From: an uncultured Prevotellaceae bacterium
Lineage (GTDB): Bacteria; Bacteroidota; Bacteroidia; Bacteroidales; Muribaculaceae
Direction: 5' to 3'
Assembly: GCA_947306175.1 (NCBI GenBank)
Contig: CAMZFV010000005.1
Location: 1-64,000, forward strand
DNA: 64,000 nucleotides
A program made the translations under genes and the position numbers. The notes under the pieces are model-generated. The model was not told the origin of the DNA. It saw nothing but the letters and a program-made list of their open reading frames with translations, and ran no database searches. Shown one piece after another: positions 7,200-15,065 of the stretch. Within the stretch, counting starts at the first letter, position 1, and each line of letters opens with the position of its first letter.

Positions 7200-7262
7200 C
7201 CCACCGGGGTCACGCAAAGGAAAGCCAAATGACTTGTAGTGAGCCGTTTGGCTTTTTCGTTT
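7200..7262 (+). repeat. partial tRNA-Lys tail plus terminator (att-like scar)
   Basis: Bases 7200-7213 are identical to 4221-4234 of tRNA-Lys (second half of the T arm and acceptor 3' strand). They are followed, as at the real tRNA, by a hairpin GCCAAATG...CGTTTGGC (7224-7252) and T-rich sequence. The rest of a tRNA is absent. I infer a site-specific integration scar or a truncated duplicate. Confidence 0.65.
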
Positions 7263-7406
7263 CTGCCATAGAAGCCGTCCCAAAATGACGGCATAGTCAA
7301 ACCGACATCGAGTTTGGAAAGAAGCTTACGAGGCTGACACTGAAGAGGTGACGGTCTTGACTTCTTATGTTTAAGTGAGTTCCGACATAGTTGTGGTGAA
7401 ATATGA

Positions 7407-7437
7407 TTGTTATTTTTGTTTTTTATCACTATCTTTG
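7407..7437 (+). promoter_or_regulatory. promoter of the dockerin/FISUMP gene
   Basis: TTG (7407-7409) and TATCTTTG (7430-7437) are 20 bases apart; the ATG at 7477 follows after a 39-base leader. Confidence 0.7.
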
Positions 7438-7476
7438 CAGGTAATAACTAGTTATACCATTAAAATTAAGATTGTT

Positions 7477-8247
7477 ATGAAGAAGTTTAGCTCATTATTA
7501 GTTCTGTTATTGTTGATGTTGGCCTCCTTTACTGCTGGCATGGAGTATCAACGTGGTGATGTGAATCAGGATGGTCAGGTCAGTGTATCAGACGTGACCT
7601 GTCTAATAGATTATTTGTTGACAGGTTCTTGGCCTGATGAGCCCGTGACTCCTCCCGACGAGCACGAGTGGGTTGACCTGGGTTTGCCCAGCGGCACGCT
7701 GTGGGCAACCTGCAATGTGGGTGCTACCAGCCCCGAGGAATATGGTGACTACTTCGCTTGGGGTGAGACCGCGCCTAAAGAAGTTTATGACTGGAGCACG
7801 TATGTGTTGTGTAACGGTAGGGATTCGACGTTGACGAAGTACTGTACCGATGCTGCCTGCGGCGTGGTTGACAACAAGACCGAGTTGGAACCTGAGGATG
7901 ATGCGGCCTACGTGAACTGGGGTCCCTCGTGGCGTATGCCGACAATGGATCAGCTTTTGGAACTGAAAGATGTCTGCAGCTGGCAGAGGGCCGAGATGAA
8001 TGGTGTGACTGGTGCACTTGTCACGGGACCCAATGGTAACACGGTTTTCTTTCCTCTTGCAGGTGCCCGCAACGGCACTGAATTTGAACGCGTTGGCAGC
8101 TACGTCTACTTCTGGTCCACAGCTCTCTTTATCGACGACACCAGAGTCGCCCGCTACCTGTACTCCAACGGAACCACCAAGCAAGCCTGGAATCGCCTCC
8201 GCTACTACGGATTTTCCGTTCGTGCTGTGCGCAATACACAGAATTAA
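7477..8247 (+). CDS. secreted protein: dockerin-type repeat plus FISUMP domain
   Basis: A 256-residue secreted protein. The signal peptide covers about residues 1-21. One dockerin-type calcium-binding repeat follows (RGDVNQDGQVSVSDVTCLID, about 26-47). A spacer with PDEPVTPPDE leads into a FISUMP domain (Fibrobacter succinogenes major paralogous domain) with its hallmarks VDLGLPSGTLWATCNVGA, YFAWGE, WRMPT and the C-terminal GFSVRAVR. FISUMP domains are common in Bacteroidales surface proteins, but their activity is not established. The frame is open from 7375, but the promoter box at 7430 makes ATG 7477 the start. It lies between two tRNA-tail-like repeats. Confidence 0.82.
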   Translation: MKKFSSLLVLLLLMLASFTAGMEYQRGDVNQDGQVSVSDVTCLIDYLLTGSWPDEPVTPPDEHEWVDLGLPSGTLWATCNVGATSPEEYGDYFAWGETAPKEVYDWSTYVLCNGRDSTLTKYCTDAACGVVDNKTELEPEDDAAYVNWGPSWRMPTMDQLLELKDVCSWQRAEMNGVTGALVTGPNGNTVFFPLAGARNGTEFERVGSYVYFWSTALFIDDTRVARYLYSNGTTKQAWNRLRYYGFSVRAVRNTQN

Positions 8248-8317
8248 CACCATAGCCTAGCATCAAGAGCCTGCGATTCGTCATTTGCGGTGCGGCAGCG
8301 AATGAAAGAATGATTCA

Positions 8318-8376
8318 CTGGGGTTCCACAAAGGAAAGCCAAATGACTTGTAATGAGCCGTTTGGCATTTTCGTTT
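8318..8376 (+). repeat. second tRNA-tail/terminator-like repeat
   Basis: Bases 8329-8376 match 7215-7262 with two mismatches, including the hairpin GCCAAATG (8338-8345) with CGTTTGGC (8359-8366). The preceding CACTGGGGTTCCA is a decayed version of the tRNA acceptor end CACCGGGGTCACC. Confidence 0.6.
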
Positions 8377-8420
8377 GTCAATCATTTGTCTTTCCTCTTT
8401 TGCCTTTCATGTAGAAATTA

Positions 8421-8452
8421 TTTGCATAGGTCATTAATTGATATTATATTTG
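8421..8452 (+). promoter_or_regulatory. promoter of the 673-residue dockerin protein gene
   Basis: TTTG (8421-8424) and TATATTTG (8445-8452) are spaced by exactly 20 bases. The leader to the ATG at 8542 is about 80 bases, with nothing else recognised in it. Confidence 0.7.
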
Positions 8453-8541
8453 CAGTGCGTAACCAAACCAACTTGGCAAAATAAGCATTAAGCATTTTAG
8501 GTGTTTATTAGTATATACTAACTTAATGAGATTTTATTATT

Positions 8542-10563
8542 ATGAAAAAAATTTTTTCTCTACTTTCTCTTGCGTTGCTGACCATGTCGGCATGGGGTGC
8601 TAACACCTATGTGAAGGTGACCAGCCTTGGCCAGTTGGAATCCGGCAAACATCTCATCTTGGTCAATGAGGGTAACAGTTGCGCCATGGGTGGGCTGTCT
8701 GGTACCAGTACCCCCTATGGTAGCGCTGTCGCCATTAACATCATTGATGATGTTATCGACATCGAGGGTACTGATGTAGTTGAACTGACCTTTGTAGATG
8801 GATGGCTTAATGATGACGGCGTTCCCGAAGCCCTCATTACAATGGGTGGAGATGACGCCTTTCTTGCTTGGTCTTCAGGCAATTCACTGACTACCGTTGA
8901 GGTTTGTAACACTGATAATTCTCTCTGGATCGTTAGTTCGACCGATGACGGTTTCATGCTGATTAACCTTGCCGATAACACTCGCAAGCTTCAGTACAAT
9001 GCCAGCAGCCCCCGTTTTGCTTGCTACACCAGCAGCCAGCAGCCCGCTGTCCTGTACGTTGAGGATGCTTCTGTTGCGCCTCCCGTGACTGTTGCAGCAC
9101 CCACGCTGCCCGAATCTCAGGAGTTTGAAAACAGCCTCAGCGTGAGCATCACCAACAATGAGGAGGGTGCCGACATCATGTACGCCCTCAATGATGGCGA
9201 ATTTACCGATTACACCGAAGCCTTCGACATTACCGAGACCACCACGGTTTATGCCAAGGCTGTCAAGGGCGATGTCGAGAGTGAAGTAGTTAGTGCTACC
9301 TACACCAAGGTTGAGCCTGTTGTCTTAACCAAGCCTTATGTGAAGGTAAACAGCGTTGACGAGCTGGAAGTAGGCAAGAAGTACATCATCGTCAATGAGG
9401 AAAGAAAACTCGCCATGGGTGAGATCACTGGTGGCTCGACCCACTATGGTAGCCGTATCGAGATCCCCATCGTTGAAGATGTTGCATACATCGGTGGCAC
9501 TGACGTGGTAGAGCTGACCTTGGGCGAGGGTAATATGGACGTCCTCGGCAATGCCACTTGGACCTTTGAGATCAATGGCTCAGGAAGCTATATTCTCTGG
9601 AATTCAGGTAATTCGCTGGACGCTATCACCGGTGATGGCGCAACTGGCGCAACTGGTGCACAATGGATTGCTGATGCAACCGATGACGGTATTGTGCTGC
9701 TCAACAAGTCCGATAACGCTCGCAAGCTTCAGTACAATGCCTCCAGCCCCCGTTTTGCTTGCTATACCACCAGCCAGCAGCCCGCTGTCCTCTATGTAGA
9801 GTATGTTCCCCAGGAGGAGGAAGGCATCGCCACCCTGGCCGAGGCAAACGCTCTGGAGAATGACGAGGCCTTTGAATTTAGCGGCAATGCCGTTGTTACC
9901 GTCCACATGAATGGTTACCTGTTCTTGCGCGACGAGAGCGGTTTCGGCCAGATTCGCAATGTCACCGAGGGTGAGTTTGAAAACGGTCAAGTACTGAACC
10001 CGGGCTGGGAAGCTGTCAAGGCCGGCAACGACGGTTGGAATTGGTTCACCGATGCTGAAGGCCTTAGCGCCAGCGGCGAGACCAATGCCACTCTGGCCGC
10101 ACCCATAGTGCTCACCGCATTCCCCGATGAGAGCATGCTTAACGCTTATGTTGTCATTGAGAATCAGCAACCAAGTGGCGGATTTGTACCAATGCCAGCT
10201 CGCAGTTATAAGCTGCCTGACGGCAATACAATTTCTAAGGGCGAAATCTTGTGGGGCGTCGATGCGGACGCAAGTAGAGTACCTTACAATGTCTATGGCA
10301 TTATTGTAATGGGTTCTGACGGCACATTGATGCTCAATCCCGTTGCTTTTGCGGAATATGTTCCGGAGCCTACGACCTTGCGTGGCGACGTGAACGACGA
10401 TGGTGATGTCACTGTTGTAGATGTTACCATTCTGATTGACTATCTGCTGAGTGGTGAGGGCGAAATCAACTTTGACGCTGCCGACGCCAATCTTGACGAA
10501 GCAGTTACTGTAGCCGATGTTACCGCGATCATCGACTTCCTGCTGAGCGGTAGCTGGGATTAA
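8542..10563 (+). CDS. large secreted protein with duplicated domain, chitobiase-like module and dockerin repeats
   Basis: A 673-residue exported protein. After the signal peptide (about 1-19) comes a domain beginning YVKVTSLGQLESGKHLILVNE that is repeated at about 269-420 as YVKVNSVDELEVGKKYIIVNE; both copies end with the same NARKLQYNASSPRFACYT-like segment. Between them is a chitobiase/beta-hexosaminidase C-terminal-type module (about 185-260, with FTDYTEAFDITETTTVYAKA). A further domain (about 430-610) is shared with the next gene, and the protein ends in two dockerin-type repeats (about 614-671). No catalytic domain is recognised, so a binding or scaffold-attached role is inferred. The start is MKK after a long leader. 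Confidence 0.82.
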   Translation: MKKIFSLLSLALLTMSAWGANTYVKVTSLGQLESGKHLILVNEGNSCAMGGLSGTSTPYGSAVAINIIDDVIDIEGTDVVELTFVDGWLNDDGVPEALITMGGDDAFLAWSSGNSLTTVEVCNTDNSLWIVSSTDDGFMLINLADNTRKLQYNASSPRFACYTSSQQPAVLYVEDASVAPPVTVAAPTLPESQEFENSLSVSITNNEEGADIMYALNDGEFTDYTEAFDITETTTVYAKAVKGDVESEVVSATYTKVEPVVLTKPYVKVNSVDELEVGKKYIIVNEERKLAMGEITGGSTHYGSRIEIPIVEDVAYIGGTDVVELTLGEGNMDVLGNATWTFEINGSGSYILWNSGNSLDAITGDGATGATGAQWIADATDDGIVLLNKSDNARKLQYNASSPRFACYTTSQQPAVLYVEYVPQEEEGIATLAEANALENDEAFEFSGNAVVTVHMNGYLFLRDESGFGQIRNVTEGEFENGQVLNPGWEAVKAGNDGWNWFTDAEGLSASGETNATLAAPIVLTAFPDESMLNAYVVIENQQPSGGFVPMPARSYKLPDGNTISKGEILWGVDADASRVPYNVYGIIVMGSDGTLMLNPVAFAEYVPEPTTLRGDVNDDGDVTVVDVTILIDYLLSGEGEINFDAADANLDEAVTVADVTAIIDFLLSGSWD

Positions 10564-10599
10564 ATCTCCAACTAGATTAATATATATCCCTCATGCTCA
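10390..10599 (+). repeat. 210-bp segment identical to 12168-12377
   Basis: This covers the dockerin repeats, the stop codon and the first half of the terminator. The copy at 12168-12377 is identical base for base by eye. Outside the segment the two genes diverge. Confidence 0.95.
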
Positions 10600-10617
10600 C
10601 TTGGGTGTGAGGGATAT
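10584..10617 (+). terminator. terminator after the first large dockerin gene
   Basis: ATATCCCTCA (10584-10593) pairs with TGAGGGATAT (10608-10617), then GCTTTTTAT. The equivalent hairpin after the next gene is cut in half by an IS remnant. Confidence 0.85.
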
Positions 10618-10717
10618 GCTTTTTATCATGGAGACTAAGATCTTGTAAAGACGGTTATTCTGATGTGTTTTTTTTCAGAGATGGGAATCACGGTCCATAG
10701 GTTCATAAAAATGAAAT

Positions 10718-10750
10718 CCAGATGACTAATAGCCGGCCATCTGGTTTTTT
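10718..10750 (+). terminator. isolated hairpin terminator in the intergenic gap
   Basis: CCAGATG (10718-10724) pairs with CATCTGG (10738-10744), followed by TTTTTT. It follows no visible gene. Together with the promoter at 10799 it is all I can recognise in the rest of the 337-base gap 10564-10901. It resembles the terminators that follow tRNA genes, so it could be another relic. Confidence 0.6.
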
Positions 10751-10798
10751 ATGGTCATTATACTTAATGAATAATGGTGAGATGTCGGGTTATTTTTG

Positions 10799-10806
10799 TA
10801 CCTTTG
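10799..10806 (+). promoter_or_regulatory. -7 box TACCTTTG
   Basis: A consensus -7 box about 95 bases before ATG 10902; no clear -33 TTG. The end of the leader (about 10878-10901) resembles the leader of the second DUF4251 gene at 57474-57497. Confidence 0.6.
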
Positions 10807-10901
10807 CAATGGAAATGAGTAGATACGTTTTTAACTCTTAGTTTATCCATAAATGAACCCAATTGTTATTCACATAATTAACTTTTAATTCGTTCAGTTT
10901 T

Positions 10902-12341
10902 ATGAAGAAATTATTTTCTCTCCTCTTTGTTGCTCTGCTGGCGATGTCGGCATGGGCAGACACGGTTGTAACCCTCGACTTCAGCGATCAGGGTTATAGT
11001 GATCAACAACAGATCCATGAGCTGGTTATTGATGATGTGACCGTTACCTTTGACAAAGGCACCAACACCAATAATCCTCCTACTTACTACAACACGGGGA
11101 CTGCAATCCGCCTCTATCCTGGAAACACCATGACTGTGACGGGCGAACAGAACATCAAGAAGATTGATTTCACGTTTGGTTCAGGTGATAAAGACAATGA
11201 CATTCTGTGTGACGTGGGCAGCTACAACAAGGCTGGCAAGCAGTGGACGATCGGATCGTCTGATCCTTCGACTGCGGTGGTGTTCTCAGTCGATGGCAGC
11301 AGTGGTCATCGCCGCTTCATGAAGCTGGTTGTCACCATGGAGGATGCTGAACCAGTTACCGAGTTGGTCGCTCCCGTATTCCATCCCGATGGAGGTGAGT
11401 TTACTGGCAGCCTGGAGGTGACGCTGTCATGCGCTACCGAGAATGCTTCCATCTTCTGGTTCTATGGAACCGAGGAGGACCAGGGCATCCACAACTACTA
11501 CAATGGCCCCATCTATGTTTCCGAAACCACTACGCTGACGGCCTACTCGACGAAGGGTAGTGAGATGAGCGACTATGTGACCGTTACTTTCACCAATGCT
11601 GAGTCTTCAGATGCAATTGAAACCCTCTCACAAGCTAACGATTTGGGTGACAATAGTGAGTTCACATTCACCGGCAACGCTGTTGTTACTCTCCAGCATG
11701 GTGACTACTTGTTCGTGCGTGACGAAAGCGGCTTCGGCATGATTTACGGCGAAATGGATGATACCTTTGAGGGCGGTCAGGTGCTGAACCAGGGCTGGAA
11801 TGCTACTAAGGTCAACGAAAACGGTTGGGTTAGGTACACCAATGCTGCTGAACTTAGCGCCACCGAAGAGACCAATGCTGTGTTTGCTGCACCCATTGTG
11901 GCTACCGGCATCGACGAGAGCATGATTAACGCCTATGTTGTCTACGAAAACGTGATGTTTTCGATGTTCCAAAGGCATATTAAGCTGCAAGATGGCACGA
12001 AGATTTATTACGTCAACTTGTTCAATCTCAATATGGACGGCGCATTGTTTGGTTACTCTGGGCCATTCAATGCCTATGGCGTTATTGGCACGGATAGCAA
12101 CGGTGAATTGAAGTTCATTCCAGTTTTGTTCGAGGATTATGTTGAGCCCTCGTTCCTGCGTGGCGATGTGAACGACGATGGTGATGTCACTGTTGTAGAT
12201 GTTACCATTCTGATTGACTATCTGCTGAGTGGTGAGGGCGAAATCAACTTTGACGCTGCCGACGCCAATCTTGACGAAGCAGTTACTGTAGCCGATGTTA
12301 CCGCGATCATCGACTTCCTGCTGAGCGGTAGCTGGGATTAA
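10902..12341 (+). CDS. secreted protein with chitobiase-like module and dockerin repeats
   Basis: A 479-residue exported protein with a signal peptide at about 1-19. An N-terminal beta-rich domain follows (VTLDFSDQGYSDQQQIHELV onward, about 22-145). A chitobiase/hexosaminidase C-terminal-type module covers about 152-228 (TELVAPVFHPDGGEFTGSLE and IYVSETTTLTAYSTKGSEMSD). Next is the domain shared with the preceding gene (about 238-415, FTGNAVVTLQHGDYLFVRDE) and the same two C-terminal dockerin repeats. No enzyme motif is seen. The shared middle domain and identical tail point to duplication and shuffling between the two neighbours. Confidence 0.8.
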   Translation: MKKLFSLLFVALLAMSAWADTVVTLDFSDQGYSDQQQIHELVIDDVTVTFDKGTNTNNPPTYYNTGTAIRLYPGNTMTVTGEQNIKKIDFTFGSGDKDNDILCDVGSYNKAGKQWTIGSSDPSTAVVFSVDGSSGHRRFMKLVVTMEDAEPVTELVAPVFHPDGGEFTGSLEVTLSCATENASIFWFYGTEEDQGIHNYYNGPIYVSETTTLTAYSTKGSEMSDYVTVTFTNAESSDAIETLSQANDLGDNSEFTFTGNAVVTLQHGDYLFVRDESGFGMIYGEMDDTFEGGQVLNQGWNATKVNENGWVRYTNAAELSATEETNAVFAAPIVATGIDESMINAYVVYENVMFSMFQRHIKLQDGTKIYYVNLFNLNMDGALFGYSGPFNAYGVIGTDSNGELKFIPVLFEDYVEPSFLRGDVNDDGDVTVVDVTILIDYLLSGEGEINFDAADANLDEAVTVADVTAIIDFLLSGSWD

Positions 12342-12377
12342 ATCTCCAACTAGATTAATATATATCCCTCATGCTCA
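12168..12377 (+). repeat. second copy of the 210-bp dockerin tail repeat
   Basis: Identical to 10390-10599. The identity stops at 12377, two bases before an IS3-type terminal sequence, leaving only the 5' half of the terminator stem. Confidence 0.95.
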
Positions 12378-12379
12378 TC

Positions 12380-12660
12380 TGAACTGCACCCCAAAAGTTG
12401 GACACAAAACTTTTGGAGTGCAGTTTGTTTATGAAGTATGGTTTTGAAGAAAAGCTGAGTGTTATAAGCGAAATCACGTGTGGTAAAGGTCTGAAAACAG
12501 TATGTCGAGAGCGGCATCTTGACCGTCATGAGGTTCTAAATTGGTTGGCCCGTTTCAGGCTTTATGGCGAGGCCGGTCTTCACGCATCGACAAAATGCCG
12601 TAATTACACGGGGGCGGAAAAAGAGAAAATCATTTTAGAACATACGAAAAAAGGAGTACC
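12380..12660 (+). mobile_element. IS3-family remnant: left end plus 5' part of orfA
   Basis: The sequence begins TGAACTGCACCCCAAAAGTT, typical of an IS3/IS150-group left end. AACTGCACCCCAAAAGTT (12382-12399) pairs with AACTTTTGGAGTGCAGTT (12408-12425) with one G-T pair. ATG 12431 opens an OrfA-like helix-turn-helix protein (MKYGFEEKLSVISEI, then a second recognition helix around VCRERHLDRHEVLNWL). The reading frame never reaches the end of orfA: around 12645-12690 it passes into a patatin gene. No orfB/transposase catalytic part and no right end are present. Confidence 0.75.
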
Positions 12661-12664
12661 TTTG
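12657..12664 (+). promoter_or_regulatory. -7 box TACCTTTG at the IS/patatin junction
   Basis: A consensus -7 box 28 bases before ATG 12692. It reads as GVPLS in the fused frame, so it may be native to the patatin gene or supplied by the IS coding sequence. Confidence 0.5.
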
Positions 12665-12691
12665 TCGAAGTATGGTAAATTAATCAACGTT

Positions 12692-14329
12692 ATGGAAAAC
12701 GACTTGAATATCGGTTTGTGTTTCTCGGGTGGTGGATACAGGGCCGCTACCTTTGACCTGGGGACTCTATCATTCTTGAACTCGGTTCGCTTGGAGGATG
12801 GGCGCACACTGCTGAGTTGTGTGTCGGCAATGTCGTCGGTTTCGGGCGGCTCAATACCTGCTTTGAAATATATGTTGGCTCTGTCTCACGGTCAGTCCAT
12901 CGAGGAGATGATCGACGAGTTGTTTGATTTCCTGTGCAACGAGGAACTTGTGGTGCAGGCGTTGCAGAAGATGAGCTCCGAGAAAGCCAACCGTAAAGCG
13001 TCGCTCATAAAAATCATGGCAGGAATCTATGACGAGCGTCTGTTTAATCATGGTACAATGGGCGACATTATAGACAATATTGAAAACATCCCCGTGAAGG
13101 ACTATACGGCGCTGGCGTCTGACTTTGACAACGCACTGCCTTTCCGCTTCCGCGTTACTGAAGGCTTTACCACTGATGGTAGCAGACTCTATTTCGGTCT
13201 GTTTGGTAATGCCAAGAACAGAATAGGATTGAAGGTGGCCCGCTACATCACTGCAGGCGAGGCTCTGGCCTGTTCCTCATGTTTTCCGAGCGGATTTGAG
13301 CCGATGATGTATCCTGACGACTTCAAGGTGTCGCAGAATCCGAATATCGCAAGTACCATCACTAAGCGGTTTGGTCTCATGGATGGCGGTGTCACCGACA
13401 ACCAGGGAATCGAGTCCATTGTGAATGCCGAGGGTCGCAAGAACGATCACCGCGAGGACAAGAGCCGCACCGACAAGGCGCTTGACTTGGTCATTGTGAG
13501 CGACGTCGCCAGTCCTTACATGGACGGCTATGAGCCTAGTGAGGAGATATTGCCCCCGAGCGTCTGCAAGCTGACCTTTGGTCGATTGCGCAACTACGGC
13601 CTGATTGCCGAGGCGGTGGTAATACTGCTGTTCATTCTCTCGATTGTCTTGGGCAGTGGATTCTGGACGGGTGTGATGTCGGTGGTTTTGGCTATTGTGA
13701 CGGGGGCCAACATCCTTGGCGCTTTGTTGAAGAACAAGATGTTCGGTGCCATCAGCAAGACCTTCATTGGCAACAATGCGACCTTCCTCACTCACACGAA
13801 GTTTGCCACTCTGGAATCGTTGCTGATGAATCGTGCCAAGTCGGTCTTGATGATGAGTAGTCAAGTGTTCCTGAAACGTATGCGCCAGTTGAATTACGAC
13901 GTGTTGTATGATAATCCGGCCTGGCAAAACCGAAGGATATGCACAACCGTCTATGAGCTGCGCCCTGAGGAAAAGTGGCACGACAGATTGCCCAATGAAA
14001 AAGGTAAAAGGAAAAATAAGAATGAAATGGAGCTGCCTGCTTACTTGGCGCCCAGTGATGCCGTGCAACAAAACAGCGATCGCGCTGCCAGCATGGGCAC
14101 CACCCTGTGGTTCACCGACAAGGACAAGGCTGCGGGAATACCCCAGGCACTAATGGCATGCGGTCAATACACGATGTGTTTCAATTTGCTTGATTATTTG
14201 GAAAAGATTGAGTATGACCCCATCAACCTCAACGACAGTCACAAGTTGTTGCTTAGCTGTAAGCCTCAACTCCTCGCCGCTTGGGAGAAGTTCCAGCGTG
14301 ATCCGCAATGTATGCTCCGTAATAAATGA
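12692..14329 (+). CDS. patatin-like phospholipase family protein
   Basis: A predicted serine lipid acyl hydrolase with a Ser-Asp dyad. Visible motifs are the oxyanion loop FSGGGYRAA (11-19), the nucleophile elbow SSVSGGS (S51; the usual GxSxG first Gly is replaced) and the dyad aspartate in GLMDGGVTDNQG. Two hydrophobic segments (about 306-350, IAEAVVILLFILSIVLGSGF and a second one) suggest membrane attachment, followed by a 200-residue C-terminal part. ATG 12692 gives 545 residues starting MENDLNIGLCFSGGG. The frame is open further upstream to 12398 because a truncated IS3 orfA is fused in frame, giving a 643-residue reading frame. I consider the extension an accident, since a promoter box lies just before 12692. 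Confidence 0.8.
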   Translation: MENDLNIGLCFSGGGYRAATFDLGTLSFLNSVRLEDGRTLLSCVSAMSSVSGGSIPALKYMLALSHGQSIEEMIDELFDFLCNEELVVQALQKMSSEKANRKASLIKIMAGIYDERLFNHGTMGDIIDNIENIPVKDYTALASDFDNALPFRFRVTEGFTTDGSRLYFGLFGNAKNRIGLKVARYITAGEALACSSCFPSGFEPMMYPDDFKVSQNPNIASTITKRFGLMDGGVTDNQGIESIVNAEGRKNDHREDKSRTDKALDLVIVSDVASPYMDGYEPSEEILPPSVCKLTFGRLRNYGLIAEAVVILLFILSIVLGSGFWTGVMSVVLAIVTGANILGALLKNKMFGAISKTFIGNNATFLTHTKFATLESLLMNRAKSVLMMSSQVFLKRMRQLNYDVLYDNPAWQNRRICTTVYELRPEEKWHDRLPNEKGKRKNKNEMELPAYLAPSDAVQQNSDRAASMGTTLWFTDKDKAAGIPQALMACGQYTMCFNLLDYLEKIEYDPINLNDSHKLLLSCKPQLLAAWEKFQRDPQCMLRNK

Positions 14330-14455
14330 TTAGGACAGGAGTATTGACTTATTATATTATAATGTGTAGGGCGACAGGTCTTACCGAATATGATGAATAA
14401 TTGATGGATAATGGGTAAAATATTGAATTTTCATCAAAAAAAGTCAATAATTATG

Positions 14456-14486
14456 TTGTGATATTTGCAGAATGTATTTATCTTTG
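14456..14486 (+). promoter_or_regulatory. promoter of argR
   Basis: TTG (14456-14458) and TATCTTTG (14479-14486) are 20 bases apart. AT-rich half-sites such as TTGAATTTTCAT just upstream (about 14432-14444) loosely resemble ARG boxes and would allow autoregulation; this is weak. Confidence 0.65.
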
Positions 14487-14519
14487 CAACTCAAACCAAT
14501 TTTTAAGTGTATAGTTCAA

Positions 14520-15047
14520 ATGGAGACAACAACATTAACAAAGAAACCAAGAAAAAAGAAAGTACTCGTGAAAAGAAAACGTGACCGCTTACAATTGATC
14601 ACTGACTTGATCAAGACGAATTGCATCGGTAGCCAAAGTGAGTTGGCCGACATGCTGCGTGAGCACAACATCAATGTGACTCAAGCAACATTGTCGCGCG
14701 ACCTTAAAGCGTTGAAAATTTCCAAGGTCGCTACCGACAGGAATACCTACATGTACATTATTCCAGACAGCAACCAGTTGCAAGACCGGCTGCTGAGTAT
14801 GCGTCAGACCGATACGCACGCCCCCAAGCAGGTGGGTATGGTGTCGGTGACCTTCTCAGGAAATATTGCCGTTATCAAGACGCGCAACGGCTATGCTCCC
14901 GGTCTGGCATATGATATCGACATGAGCCGTCCCTCTGAGATCTTGGGTACCATCGCTGGCGCAGACACGGTGGTTGCCATCCTGGCCGAGGGCGTGACGC
15001 AAGAGCAGGCTCGGGTCGTATTTGAGCAGTTCATGCCTAAGAACTAG
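14520..15047 (+). CDS. argR: arginine repressor
   Basis: A DNA-binding regulator of arginine metabolism. The N-terminal winged helix (about 25-85) contains IGSQSELADML and the recognition region VTQATLSRDLKAL. The C-terminal oligomerisation and arginine-binding core has GTIAGADTVV (E. coli-type proteins have GTIAGDDT) and ILAEG. A length of 175 residues from ATG 14520 is slightly longer than the usual 150-157 because of a lysine/arginine-rich N-terminal leader. The earlier in-frame start at 14472 overlaps the promoter and is rejected. It heads a small group with an ArgC-like gene, an arrangement typical of Bacteroidales arginine loci. Confidence 0.93.
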   Translation: METTTLTKKPRKKKVLVKRKRDRLQLITDLIKTNCIGSQSELADMLREHNINVTQATLSRDLKALKISKVATDRNTYMYIIPDSNQLQDRLLSMRQTDTHAPKQVGMVSVTFSGNIAVIKTRNGYAPGLAYDIDMSRPSEILGTIAGADTVVAILAEGVTQEQARVVFEQFMPKN

Positions 15048-15065
15048 TCTCATTGCTTCATGTGA

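Noticed and set aside
7200..7262. A second tRNA-Lys gene
   Set aside because: Only the 3' half of the T arm and the acceptor 3' strand are present; no D or anticodon arm precedes them.
12380..12660. A complete insertion sequence
   Set aside because: No orfB with DDE motif and no right terminal repeat follow; the reading frame merges into the patatin gene.
12398..14329. A genuine 643-residue HTH-patatin protein as the natural gene product
   Set aside because: The N-terminal part matches IS3 OrfA and follows a typical IS3 left end; a promoter box and a proper ATG lie directly before the patatin domain. Kept as a finding, not as the annotated start.
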